DNA from: Mytilinidion resinicola
Lineage: Eukaryota; Ascomycota; Dothideomycetes; Mytilinidiales; Mytilinidiaceae
Direction: 5' to 3'
Assembly (NCBI RefSeq): GCF_010093595.1
Contig: NW_022985444.1
Location: forward strand, 1,859,539-1,923,538
DNA: 64,000 nt
Shown here: positions 55,574 through 64,000 of the stretch, piece by piece
Position numbering within the stretch: the first letter of the stretch is position 1
How the letters are laid out: every line of letters starts with the position of its first letter
Notes under the pieces: generated by a model
The model's database searches: none
What the model was told of the DNA's origin: nothing
Seen by the model: only the letters and a program-made list of their open reading frames with translations
Made by a program: the position numbers and the translations under genes

Positions 55574-58500
55574 TTAGAAGAAGTTACTATCGCCACCACG
55601 CTGCGGGCCAGTGTAGCGGGGAATCCGGGACGCGGAGGGGGCCGGCGGCGCACCACGTGGAGGGGGGCCGGAGGGGGAAGAAGCGGCGCAAAGGGCCTCG
55701 TCGTGGGTCATTGTTCCCGCAACAACCGCCGGAAGCATCAGGGCGCGTGGGGACGAGATGCGCGTGATGGGGCGGGGGCGGGGGCGCGCGCGTGCGTTCC
55801 AGGACTTTAAGTCCCGGGAGGGCGACGGGAGGGCAGACGACGTGGGGGCTTCGGGGCCTTCTTCTTCCATTACAGCACGCTGGGTGGACTCTTTCTCGTA
55901 CGCTTTGGCGGCCATTTCGCCCAGCTCGTGCTCCCACTCGACCATTTTGGTCGCTTCTTCTGACATTCGTCGCTGCGTCGAGGCCTGTCGGTGCTGCTCG
56001 CGGTAGGCGCTCTCAGCCAAAGAAGCTTGCCAAGCGTCGACTTTCTCCGCGAGGGGGGTGCCTTGCTGTCTCGGGCGGGACGCGGAGGGGGACGCATAGA
56101 GGTCATAGTCGTCGCTGGGGGTGGGCGACGTGGCGGCGAGCATCTCCCTGTCGGCGGCTGGGAAGTCCATATACGGCGAAAGGTCGAGAACTTCTCCTTC
56201 TTTGGCGGCGGTGGGGTACAGCTCTTCGACCTCCTCCTGCTCCTTCTTGAGGATCTTGTGGTGCTCCTCGGCCCATTGCTCCGCCCATTCAACGAACCAA
56301 ACCGCCCAGGAGGCCTCGAAGGCACCGGGAGGCAGCTTCATATTCTCCATCTTCTGCTTGTTTACGTCCTCCATCTGCCGTGCGCGTGACGTAGCTTCGC
56401 TATATGGGCCGACAGTCTCACCCTTGGTGGCCTTGTTTGAACCACGCTTCTTCGACTCGTCCTTCTTGCCGCGAACGGGGCTGAGGAGGTACTGGCCTGC
56501 ATTGACCAGCTTTTCGTGAGTACGTGCTACCACCTCTGCGGCGTCAAAGCGGTTGATGTGGGTGTGTAAGGTGGCCTCATTCTCGAATGTGCCGGACTGA
56601 CTGATGCCTGCAAGACCATTCAACTCTTTCAGCACTTCGTTAGTAATGCGTAACGCCTTGTCGCACGGGATCTCGTGTTTGGACGGCGTGGGAGCGTCAG
56701 AAGGAGCAGGAACTTCGGACGGAGGGGGAGCGTCGAACGGAGCGGGTGCGTCTTTGGCCTTCTCTTTGCCCTTGGACCTGAAAGAGAAGAGCGGCTTAGA
56801 GTTCTGGCGTTCCAAGTTACCGTCGCGAGTATCCTCTGGAGACTTGGCGAGGATGTTGAAGCTAAAAGCGCTTTTGAGGCTTGGACGAGTTGTCTTCGGC
56901 TCAGATGCGTCCGTCGCGGTGGCCTGACGCTGGAGCACATGTTCCTTGACGGACTCAGAGGCGGTGACCAGCTCAGGCGAAGAGGCTTTACGGCGTGGTT
57001 TCTCTGCCTCCCAACGCGCGACGAGAAGTGCGCGAACCTTGTCATGCCCACGTGTGTTGTCGTCCTCGAAGTCTTTAGGGAGTTTACCAGCTGGGAATGG
57101 GTTCGTAAAGTCGGGGTAGGCACGACCTTCTGGCCGACCACGGTTGTCTCGCTCTCGAAAGGAGTTGCCAAACAGGTAGCTCGGGACGTGGGGGTGACGG
57201 TATTCAGCCTGCCGGATGACGCCTGAGATCGCGGGATGATCCTTGAGATCGGGTGGGCTGCGGCTGAGGACTTTGAGGTTTTGCTCGATGAGTGGGTAGA
57301 CTGGCTTGATGGTAGTGTCCGACGTCACGCTCGGTGGACGCCTCTCTTGCTGCAGTGCTGACGGTGGGGACGGCGATGAGGCCCGACGCTGGAATGGTGA
57401 TGGCGAAGATGAAAGCTCTTGATGGGTTGGACGGCGAGGGAATTGACCCGCGGTCACAGCTCGAGCACGCGATGAAGACGCTGCAAGATCCGCAAGAGTT
57501 GGGCGGCGAGGAAAACTACGCTCCGCGAACGTTGAGATGGGCGATGGTGAGGAGGTGTCTGACTCGAAGGTCGACGGGGATGTTTCTACTGGCCCGAAGG
57601 GGGACGCAGATGCTGCCCTCTCCGCAAGGGTTGGACGACGCGGAAACTGACGCCCGGCCAAAATCGAGAGTGGTGCTGGCGAGGAGCTTCCTTGATCGAT
57701 GGTCGACAAGGATGATTGTACTGGCCCGAAGGGGGACGCAGATGCTGCTCTCTCGGCAAGGGTTGGACGACGTGGAAACTGACGCCCGGCCAAGATCGAG
57801 AGTGGTGCTGGCGAGGAGCTTCCATGATCGGTGGTCGACGACGATGCTTCTGTTGGCCCGAAGGGGGACGCAGATGCTGCTTTCTCGGCAAGGGTTGGAC
57901 GACATGGAAACTGACGCCTGGCCAAGATCGGGAGTGGTGCTGGCGAGGAACTTCCCTGATCGATGGTCGAGGTAGATGATGAGGAGGATTCAAACACCGA
58001 GACGAACGGTCCTTCCAACTCATGCGGCGACGCAAAAGCCGCTCGCTCAGCGAGAGTGGGACGACGGAGGACTTGTCGCGGTGCGAAAGTCAATGTGGGC
58101 AAGTCCGGCTCGAGGCTTGAGGATGCGGATGAGGAGGTTCGCTCGACAGTCGACAATGGTTCTGCGAGCTCGAAGGGTGACGAAGACGGAGCAAGCTCGA
58201 AGGGTGACGAAGACGCAGCATGCTCGAACGGCGACGAAGATGCAGCGAGCTCGGACGGCGATGAGGATGCAGCAAGCTCGGACGGCGACGAAGATGCAGC
58301 ACGCTCATCCAAGGTCGGGCGACGAGGAAACTGACGCTGTGCGACGGTTGGAGTGGGAGATGACGATGACTCTCTCTGCATGTCGAAGAGCTCCGGCGAC
58401 GACGCACGACGGCGGAGGCGACCCGTGCTAGGGCCATGCGTCCGAGCGAGAAAGAAAGGAGAATCAGGCATGTCTGGTGCGAGCTCGGGCAAGATGATGC

Positions 58501-58999
58501 CCAGACCGTGATGTGGTGATGCGGATGTCGACGGTCGTGGCGAAGGTGAGCGTGGAGGATGTGGAGGAGCTGGAGGAGCTGGATGAGCAGCTCCGGGTTT
58601 TGTCTTCAGCAGTTTGTTGACGAGAGCCTCCACTTCCGCCCTGTCCCCCCGGTCGCCTTGCGGGTCAGGCGTGACTTTATCGGCCACCTCATCATCACCA
58701 AAGCAGCTGTCCAGCACATTGCGCACATGGCGGAACTGCGCCCTGCTCTCCTGTAGATTGTACCGAATTTCCGCGCGAATGGCGCGTTGTTCTGCGTTCT
58801 CTGCTGTGATGTTAGTGCGTGGACATAAGCCGCAACAGAGACCCGTCGGTGGCAGCCGACCTTCACCAGGTTGCTTCTTCACAGATCCTGCAGGCAATGT
58901 TAGCATCGAAATCTTGAAACAAGTGCTGAACAGCTGTGACTGACCTGCTTCCGGGGGAGCGAAGCCCCGGGGAGGATACTTGAGCGTGTACCCGAACAT
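55574..58999 (-). CDS. Large low-complexity, Ser/Pro-rich repeat protein
   Basis: Function unknown. One open frame, with two likely introns near the 5' end, 58944-58888 (57 bp) and 58866-58804 (63 bp). Both have GT..AG and GCTAAC/ACTAAC branch sites, are multiples of three and lack stops. Spliced product about 1,101 aa starting MFGYTLKYPPRGFAPPEAG. Layout: a charged helical segment (AENAEQRAIRAEIRYNLQESRAQ), a Pro-rich stretch, a run of ~10-residue repeats (ELAASSSPS), then about six ~43-residue repeats with core FPRRPTLAERAASASPFGP and SSSPAPLSILAG. A less repetitive half follows (YPLIEQNLKVLSRSP, HVPSYLFGNSFRERDNRGRPEGRAYPDF, WAVWFVEWAEQWAEEHHKIL) with a basic, disordered tail. The even frame over 3.4 kb and repeats in the coding register favour a real gene. 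Start at 58999 has a good context; 59080 is an alternative. Confidence 0.7.
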   Translation of the reverse strand: MFGYTLKYPPRGFAPPEAGQSQLFSTCFKISMLTLPAGSVKKQPGEGRLPPTGLCCGLCPRTNITAENAEQRAIRAEIRYNLQESRAQFRHVRNVLDSCFGDDEVADKVTPDPQGDRGDRAEVEALVNKLLKTKPGAAHPAPPAPPHPPRSPSPRPSTSASPHHGLGIILPELAPDMPDSPFFLARTHGPSTGRLRRRASSPELFDMQRESSSSPTPTVAQRQFPRRPTLDERAASSSPSELAASSSPSELAASSSPFEHAASSSPFELAPSSSPFELAEPLSTVERTSSSASSSLEPDLPTLTFAPRQVLRRPTLAERAAFASPHELEGPFVSVFESSSSSTSTIDQGSSSPAPLPILARRQFPCRPTLAEKAASASPFGPTEASSSTTDHGSSSPAPLSILAGRQFPRRPTLAERAASASPFGPVQSSLSTIDQGSSSPAPLSILAGRQFPRRPTLAERAASASPFGPVETSPSTFESDTSSPSPISTFAERSFPRRPTLADLAASSSRARAVTAGQFPRRPTHQELSSSPSPFQRRASSPSPPSALQQERRPPSVTSDTTIKPVYPLIEQNLKVLSRSPPDLKDHPAISGVIRQAEYRHPHVPSYLFGNSFRERDNRGRPEGRAYPDFTNPFPAGKLPKDFEDDNTRGHDKVRALLVARWEAEKPRRKASSPELVTASESVKEHVLQRQATATDASEPKTTRPSLKSAFSFNILAKSPEDTRDGNLERQNSKPLFSFRSKGKEKAKDAPAPFDAPPPSEVPAPSDAPTPSKHEIPCDKALRITNEVLKELNGLAGISQSGTFENEATLHTHINRFDAAEVVARTHEKLVNAGQYLLSPVRGKKDESKKRGSNKATKGETVGPYSEATSRARQMEDVNKQKMENMKLPPGAFEASWAVWFVEWAEQWAEEHHKILKKEQEEVEELYPTAAKEGEVLDLSPYMDFPAADREMLAATSPTPSDDYDLYASPSASRPRQQGTPLAEKVDAWQASLAESAYREQHRQASTQRRMSEEATKMVEWEHELGEMAAKAYEKESTQRAVMEEEGPEAPTSSALPSPSRDLKSWNARARPRPRPITRISSPRALMLPAVVAGTMTHDEALCAASSPSGPPPRGAPPAPSASRIPRYTGPQRGGDSNFF
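57500..58020 (-). repeat. Coding tandem repeats of ~129 bp (43 codons)
   Basis: At least three nearly identical copies of the FPRRPTLAERAASASPFGP..SSSPAPLSILAG unit, with flanking partial ones, within the long repeat protein. On the plus strand the phrase CTCGGCAAGGGTTGGACGAC recurs near 57752 and 57881. Confidence 0.85.
58150..58310 (-). repeat. Coding tandem repeats of 30 bp (10 codons)
   Basis: About five copies coding ELAASSSPSF/ELAASSSPF-like decapeptides in the repeat protein; the plus strand shows GCTCGGACGGCGA recurring every 30 bp. Confidence 0.8.
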
Positions 59000-60810
59000 G
59001 TTGCTGTGGTGGTGAGTGGTGGAGGAAGGAAGTAGAAAGGATGAAGGAAGGACGAAAGAGTAGGATGAACTCAAAGGCAATGGAGAGGTGCGCGACGAGG
59101 TGCGTCATGCAATAGGCGCGCGAGAGGTGTGAAGAGTGGAGGTTGAAGGTGTGGTGACGGGTGAAGGTGACGTTGACTTTGAAGAAGGCTCAGTCAAAGT
59201 GGGACAGTCTAATTGACACCTGGAAAGGCTTGGCAGAGGTGTCCGATGAAGCCTATCATCAAATGCCAAAAATTTGGTATCGAACGAGGTCTGGGGGAAT
59301 GAGTTGTGGGCATTGGAAGGGTGATGAAAGAAATGCTTTGGGAAACTCAGGGGTTGATATCGGGTCTTCAACTGAAGAAACGAGACATTTTCGCATCTCC
59401 AATTCACCCTCCTGAGGGCTGGATCTTGAAATTTCGTATAATCATCTAATATTGTGGAAAATCTCTGCTAGCAGGAGTAAAAGGTGCTCTGATAGAGAAG
59501 AGTGATCGTGGCTGAGAAGTGATTGATATCTCTCAAAACTGACACACTATGCCAGACCGGATGTTCTCAAACATCTTCGGAGTCATCTTTTGAGCTGCAA
59601 GCAAAGCCGCAGCATAGTTTTGGAAAGTGTGCGGTGATGATGCGATGGTTCTTCATCCTCAGGGGTATCCGCCATGCCTCAACTTACCTGGCCCCAACAC
59701 AACACTTGAAGCTTGACACCATTCACCGAAAAGTTGGTCTTGAGATTTTCTACAAATCTCTCTGATTTTCGAATGTAGTTGTATATCGCAACTAGGGTTG
59801 TGTGCGGCTCCATCATGGGTAAGTACTCGTCGAGGCTACATCGGTCCTTCCTACTTTTTGCTCACCTCCTGCATCATCGACACCTCGCAAGGGCCGTTGT
59901 CAGAGCGATCGGAAGCTGCATTACAAGACCTCGGAAGGGGCCAACCGCGTCTATTTTTTCGTTCTGGGATTGGTTCGATAGAATGATAGGGGCTGAAGCT
60001 CATGTTGTTCATCCTCAACACTCCCCTGAAGAGTCTTCTTGGGCGAGGAAGGGCAGGATCTCCTGTATCTGTAAGGGCCTTTTTCAGTTCATTTTCTTAC
60101 TCTGGGTTCTTCTATTGGTCATCAATGTTGTCAAGACGGGTGTGAACTCATCCTAATCGATGGTGCCGGGAAATGACATCCCGAAATGCTAGACTGAGAG
60201 GCGTCTCAAGAATACCAGTAGCCTTTCAAACTGCAGCTCCTCGACGTCTAGATTAAGTCTCCCTACCAAGATAGGAGGATCTTGGGTCCAGTTAAGAGCT
60301 GTGGTAAGATTCCAGTTCCAAAACATGATAGTATGCCTCGCTCAGAGCCATGAGACCAGTTTTCAGGTCGATATCATGTCAGATATGCCACCCTATTCAG
60401 CTTCTCGAGTGTCTCCGCAAGCTTCGTCATAGCAGCAAGTATCGAAGCCTCTGGCTTCAATCTCATGCCATATATCATCGCGTCTTTCCCCTAAGCTTCA
60501 ATTGATGCCCGCGTGGCCTGTTTTCGTGCCTGCACTTCATTCTAGCATGGTGAAAGCGCCTTTCGGATACATACTTGACGCTGTCAGTTCAGCCTTGAGC
60601 CCCTGAGCGCTCTCGCACCCCTTCAGGGTGAAGGAAGCGAATTTGCGTGCATGGCGGCCTTGCTGCCTGAGAAGCCGCGCCAAGGCCGACTTTCTCTAGA
60701 GCATCAAACGGCCGCCCGCAAATCTTGAGCTTGACAAGTAACAGCCACACAACCACAAACACCCTCAAAGACACCCACAAACCCACAAACACACCATCAA
60801 CCGTCGCAAC
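59000..60810. other. Intergenic; one weak small frame
   Basis: Apart from a 113-codon frame (ATG 59817 to 60156, predicted hydrophobic helix GLFQFIFLLWVLLLVINVV near the end) no gene is seen. That frame has no known family and starts ATGGGTAAGT, which is also a donor-like sequence, so I do not call it. Confidence 0.4.
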
Positions 60811-61385
60811 ATGTCGCGCGCAATCTTGGACCGCCCCAAGACGGACGAGGAGAAGATCGCGGCTATCAAGGCCTGGCAGGAGGTAAACAACCCCAAATCA
60901 GCCCGAAGCTCCATTGCTTTTGCTAACGCGTCTGTGTCTGTAGAGAGACCCTGCCATCCAGCAGTGGCTCCTGCACTCGGCCTGGGTGGGGGACCAGGAG
61001 ACGGAGGAGACGCGCTTCAACGCGCTCTTCGCCTCGCTGGCGATCGGCCGTTCCCTGCCGCGCGAAGCGGAGCCCCCGGCGGCGGAGAAGGAGAAGGAGG
61101 GCGGGAATCTCACCCCGCGGGAGGCGTTGCTGGAGCTGGGCCGCCTGGTCCAGAAGGGGGAGGAGGTGCCGAAGCTGGTGGCAGAGCGCGCCCACGACCA
61201 CCTCAGATCTGTGTTCCCGGCGGAGTTGGAAGAGACTCTGCTGAAGCCGGAGAGGGAGAAGAGGGAGGGTACGTGAATCAAGCGTTCCCTTTGAGTACTA
61301 CTGGCTAACTGATACCGCAGCGGAGGAGGCGGCGAAGGAGGATCCGGGCATGCCGGAGGGCCGGTCTTGGCCGGCGTTTTCGTGA
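60811..61385 (+). CDS. Small hypothetical protein (three exons)
   Basis: Exons are 60811-60882, 60944-61268 and 61321-61385, with introns of 61 bp (GCTAAC branch-like site, TAG end) and 52 bp (GGCTAAC, CAG end); all in phase; the product is 153 aa. It reads MSRAILDRPKTDEEKIAAIKAWQE, RDPAIQQWLLHSAWVGDQETEETRFNALFASL, a proline/glutamate-rich hinge, then PREALLELGRLVQKGEEVPKLVAERAHDHLRSVFP and an acidic/basic tail. It is rich in charged amphipathic helices and has no recognised domain, signal peptide or membrane segment. The start has good context (GCAACATGTC). No neighbour gives a clue. Confidence 0.7.
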
Positions 61386-62350
61386 GCACCTGGGGGAGTT
61401 TTGTTTGAGAGTCCCGATGAGTGGATCTTTCGCCCGGACGGTCGCGAACCCGTGCTCCTCGGATTAGTACGCCTGTAGGAACGACGGGGAGTATCGGGGG
61501 GAGGCCTAAGGGCAAGGGGAAGCTCATCGGGCTCTCGGGTTGAAATCGGTCTGCGGCTGGAAGAAGAGCTTCATCAGTCTTTTGGTGTTGGAAAAGGAGT
61601 TGGCGGATATACCCGGACTGAGCTGAATACAAGGGTGCTTTTCTTGCTACGATCAAGGTCTTGTCACTGTGTGACTACTATTGCTGTCAGAGCGGTGTCG
61701 GAATGCCCTCATCGGCGCATGGCTAACATATATCATTACCCCTAAGACATATATCGGATCTTGATCTATGCCCCTGGAATGCTGCCAGGCGCTCTAGTTC
61801 ACGAGCTGCGAGCCTCAAGCACATAAACTCGACAAAATGAGCTAAGGGGCCCCTGAGGAAGTGTCCACAGTCACAATGCAGCCAGTAGTGCAGTCTAATT
61901 TGCGTACATATCCAGCAAGGAGCGGAGCATAAGGCCTCAATAGAGCGGTAGGACACAGGCTACTGCAGCTGCATGCCGCCGTCTGAGGAGTCTCCACAGT
62001 ACCCGTTCCCCAGTGATCGATTACTACTTTGGGCGAGGCAATTCACGGGCTCAAGAGACTCCGCTCCGGATCGTGGAGTACAGACTCAACAAACTGAATT
62101 TGATGGGCGTGGCTGCCATCATTTGGGCCTGGGGTTGGTGAGGTGAGGGGCCTCATTGGCCTGAGCACTATGCCAGGGGGTTGCGTTTCCCTCAACGATT
62201 TCAGGTCCCTGCGGTAGAGCTAAAGCCGGACACTGCCATCTGGCCACGAAGGCGATATAAAGTCCAGATCAGGCGAGTTGAGGTGGCAGTTTGACAGTAT
62301 CTTCGCCATCCCAGTCCGTCCTGAGCGCACGAAGCTGACGGGGGCGGTTG
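61386..62350. other. Intergenic; no gene seen
   Basis: No frame supported. Confidence 0.5.
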
Positions 62351-62832
62351 ATGCCTTCTCCTCTTGATTCTGTGTCCAGCGACAAACCCCCGGGTTTGTT
62401 TAGCAAATATGAATCCCTATAGCGAGTAAGTCGTCTCATCTTGCTTAAAGGCACTCATACTGATATATCTGTAGACTGCTGCTGCATCACGAAAGGCGGC
62501 CACCGAGGAGTCATTCCTGGAAATTCTCAATGCCTTAGACATGCACGACAGCATCTACCTCCCCCAGTACGACCTGCAACTCGAGAATGGGTCTACCATG
62601 TGTGAGTCTCAGTCTATTAGAGAACCGATATGGCGATTGACGAACTGGTACGTCCCTCTCCGTTCCTCTTCCTCAACATCCAGCTGACCTTTGCGTAGAT
62701 TCCTTGCATACGCTCGCGAAGAACTACAGATCATGGACGAAGGTTCTCTCATATTGTTTGCGGTATTTGGCCGGGATGGAAGTCTTTCCAGGGTGCTTAG
62801 GGTTTTTGCAGTCAATCAAACTTTGTTCATGA
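62351..62832 (+). pseudogene. Possible three-exon gene remnant with one in-frame stop
   Basis: Joined exons 62351-62425, 62475-62601 and 62699-62832 keep phase across GTAAGT..TGTAG and GTGAGT..GTAG introns of 49 and 97 bp. The product would read MPSPLDSVSSDKPPGLFSKYESL, stop, R, then TAAASRKAATEESFLEILNALDMHDSIYLPQYD and YSLHTLAKNYRSWTKVLSYCLRYLAG to a stop at 62832. TAG at 62420-62422 interrupts it; CAG to TAG would explain it. Amino-acid composition of exons 2 and 3 looks protein-like, but no family is recognised, so it may be a decayed gene or chance. Confidence 0.35.
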
Positions 62833-64000
62833 CCCCTATACACTTCTCATGATGCTCGTAAAGCCTGCAATGATCGTGATCTCACAAGGCCCTGTCCGCC
62901 ATAGTCGTAGTTGTTTGACGGCAAGCCGGAAGCTACAGCGAAGGAGGCCTTTGCTTCTGGACGCGCCGGGTATGGAGATAGCTTTCAACGTACTGCTACC
63001 TGTCATAGAGACGCAAGCTAAACTCAGTAGATAGTTGCAGACAGAAAGCAGTTCGAATCTTCCACGAAGCGTTCGTGACCATCAGGCCTCCGGCATGCCC
63101 GTAAAGCTGCGGACTATGTCGCCGTGCTTCTGTCAAGGGCGTCATACGCAGGATCAGAAGGCGGGAGACCTAATTCTCCGCGGCGAGGCGATCATCTGTC
63201 TCTCCTTTGTTTGCGTGCAGTGAAGCCGATAAATCAATGCCATGGTGTTTGCCCTTCTGCTCCCACGCTGGCTCAAAGCCGCTGTCCACGGCCACTCAAC
63301 CTCCATACCAGAGGAAGAGAGGGCGATGAGAAGGTCTCACAGGCATTCTAAGCGCCGCTGCCATCCGCTCCTGGCGTCGCAGAATTGAGAACCTCAGTTG
63401 GCATCGTGGGCGGCCTGATGAGCGCTGTTGTGAGGCTATCGCCATCACCCTTGTCATGCGACTTCACGGTCTCATCCTCAACACCACCACGACGACCATC
63501 CACAACGAAGACAAGACGACTTGCGGAGGAGTATACGGGATGTCGGACAGGCGCTACAATCTTGTGGAGGTGTTTTTCCAACGCTCCTCATGCCGAGACG
63601 AGATGATGCCAGAGCGATCGGAGAAGAAGATGAGGCCCGAGCCACCTCCGCTAGACGCATCACCAGCAACACCACGACTTCATGGATGTATATGAAGGCG
63701 AGGGCAAGTATTAGAGCTTCCCTTAAGAGCTGGATAACCGCTGAGACAATGCCAGGGCACTCGGAGAAGAGGACGAGGCCCGAGCAACCTCTGCCAGGCA
63801 CAGCACCCGCAACACCACAACTTCATGGACGCAAATGAAGCCGAGAGCAGGTATGAGAGCTTCCCTTGAGAGCTGACTGACCGGCGGAGTTTGTGTAAAA
63901 GGCATGAAATAGGTCCTTCGCTTCGACCATTTCGCCGCCATCCTCCTCCGACGGACGCGCTTCGACCCCACCACGAACAACAGCCGGCGATGTAGAAAAT
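62833..64000. other. No gene seen; contains a tandem duplication
   Basis: Short frames only; see the repeat at 63602-63875. Confidence 0.45.
63602..63875. repeat. ~142-bp tandem duplication
   Basis: Two copies begin near 63602 (GATGATGCCAGAGCGATCGG) and 63744 (GACAATGCCAGGGCACTCGG) and share GGCCCGAGC-ACCTC, CACCAGCAACACCAC-like, ACTTCATGGA and GAGAGCTTCCCTTgAGAGCTG phrases. A weaker third copy may precede them near 63480. Confidence 0.75.

Noticed and set aside
59817..60156. 113-codon frame with a C-terminal hydrophobic helix
   Set aside because: No family, no conserved neighbour, and the start ATGGGTAAGT doubles as a donor-like site; evidence insufficient.

Overview
The window is nuclear DNA of a filamentous ascomycete (Pezizomycotina; I cannot place it lower from sequence alone). 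Genes are split by short GT..AG introns of about 50-115 bp, several with a CTAAC-type branch site. There are no operons or bacterial ribosome sites, and the gene set includes a HET-domain protein, a CenH3, a Derlin, a Bur1-type kinase and a fungal aspartokinase. Exon structures below were built by joining open frames at splice sites that keep phase; all are sequence-only predictions.

Layout. 0-2.9 kb: no gene seen. 2.9-4.0 kb: an internally duplicated Cys/His-rich protein. 4.9-6.4 kb: a DUF4419 pseudogene with three in-frame stops. 7.9-10.6 kb: an NAD(P)-binding protein, a degenerate tRNA-Ser-like locus and a short-chain dehydrogenase. 13.8-16.2 kb: centromeric histone H3 (CenH3) divergent from a Derlin (DER1). 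17.0-19.9 kb: a secreted S1/P1 nuclease and a bacterial-like RutA flavin monooxygenase. 20.4-21.0 kb: a minisatellite. 22.6-26.5 kb: two tandem paralogous secreted proteins (PAN-like plus jelly-roll-like domains), the second frameshifted. 27-31.3 kb: a zinc alcohol dehydrogenase and a coclaurine-N-methyltransferase-like/CFA-type methyltransferase. 33.1-37.7 kb: a Bur1/CDK9-type kinase and aspartokinase (HOM3). 38.3-40.7 kb: a HET-domain gene. 41.9-44.5 kb: a decayed block holding a Gfo/Idh/MocA oxidoreductase broken by a stop and a 264-bp insertion, fused to the tail of a DegT/StrS aminotransferase, then a frameshifted Nudix gene. 45.0-48.6 kb: a Myb-like protein with an unusual array of SUMO-acceptor motifs, a small Ser-rich ORF and an F-box protein. 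About 49.6-55.5 kb: a diverged tandem satellite array built of roughly 108-bp and 161-bp units. 55.6-59.0 kb: a long, repeat-rich, low-complexity protein. 60.8-61.4 kb: a small three-exon hypothetical gene. 62.3-64.0 kb: a gene remnant and short tandem repeats.

The housekeeping genes (CenH3, DER1, BUR1, HOM3) look intact. The damage is concentrated in accessory genes. Three candidate nonsense sites fit C-to-T (G-to-A) changes as expected from RIP-like mutation, and two frameshifts lie in G/C homopolymers, which could also be assembly errors. Several genes on both strands share a C-rich first half and G-rich second half of the coding strand. The best candidates for something undescribed are the SUMO-motif array in the Myb-like protein, the broken oxidoreductase/aminotransferase locus, the 108/161-bp satellite, and the RGGA-repeat tail on CenH3.
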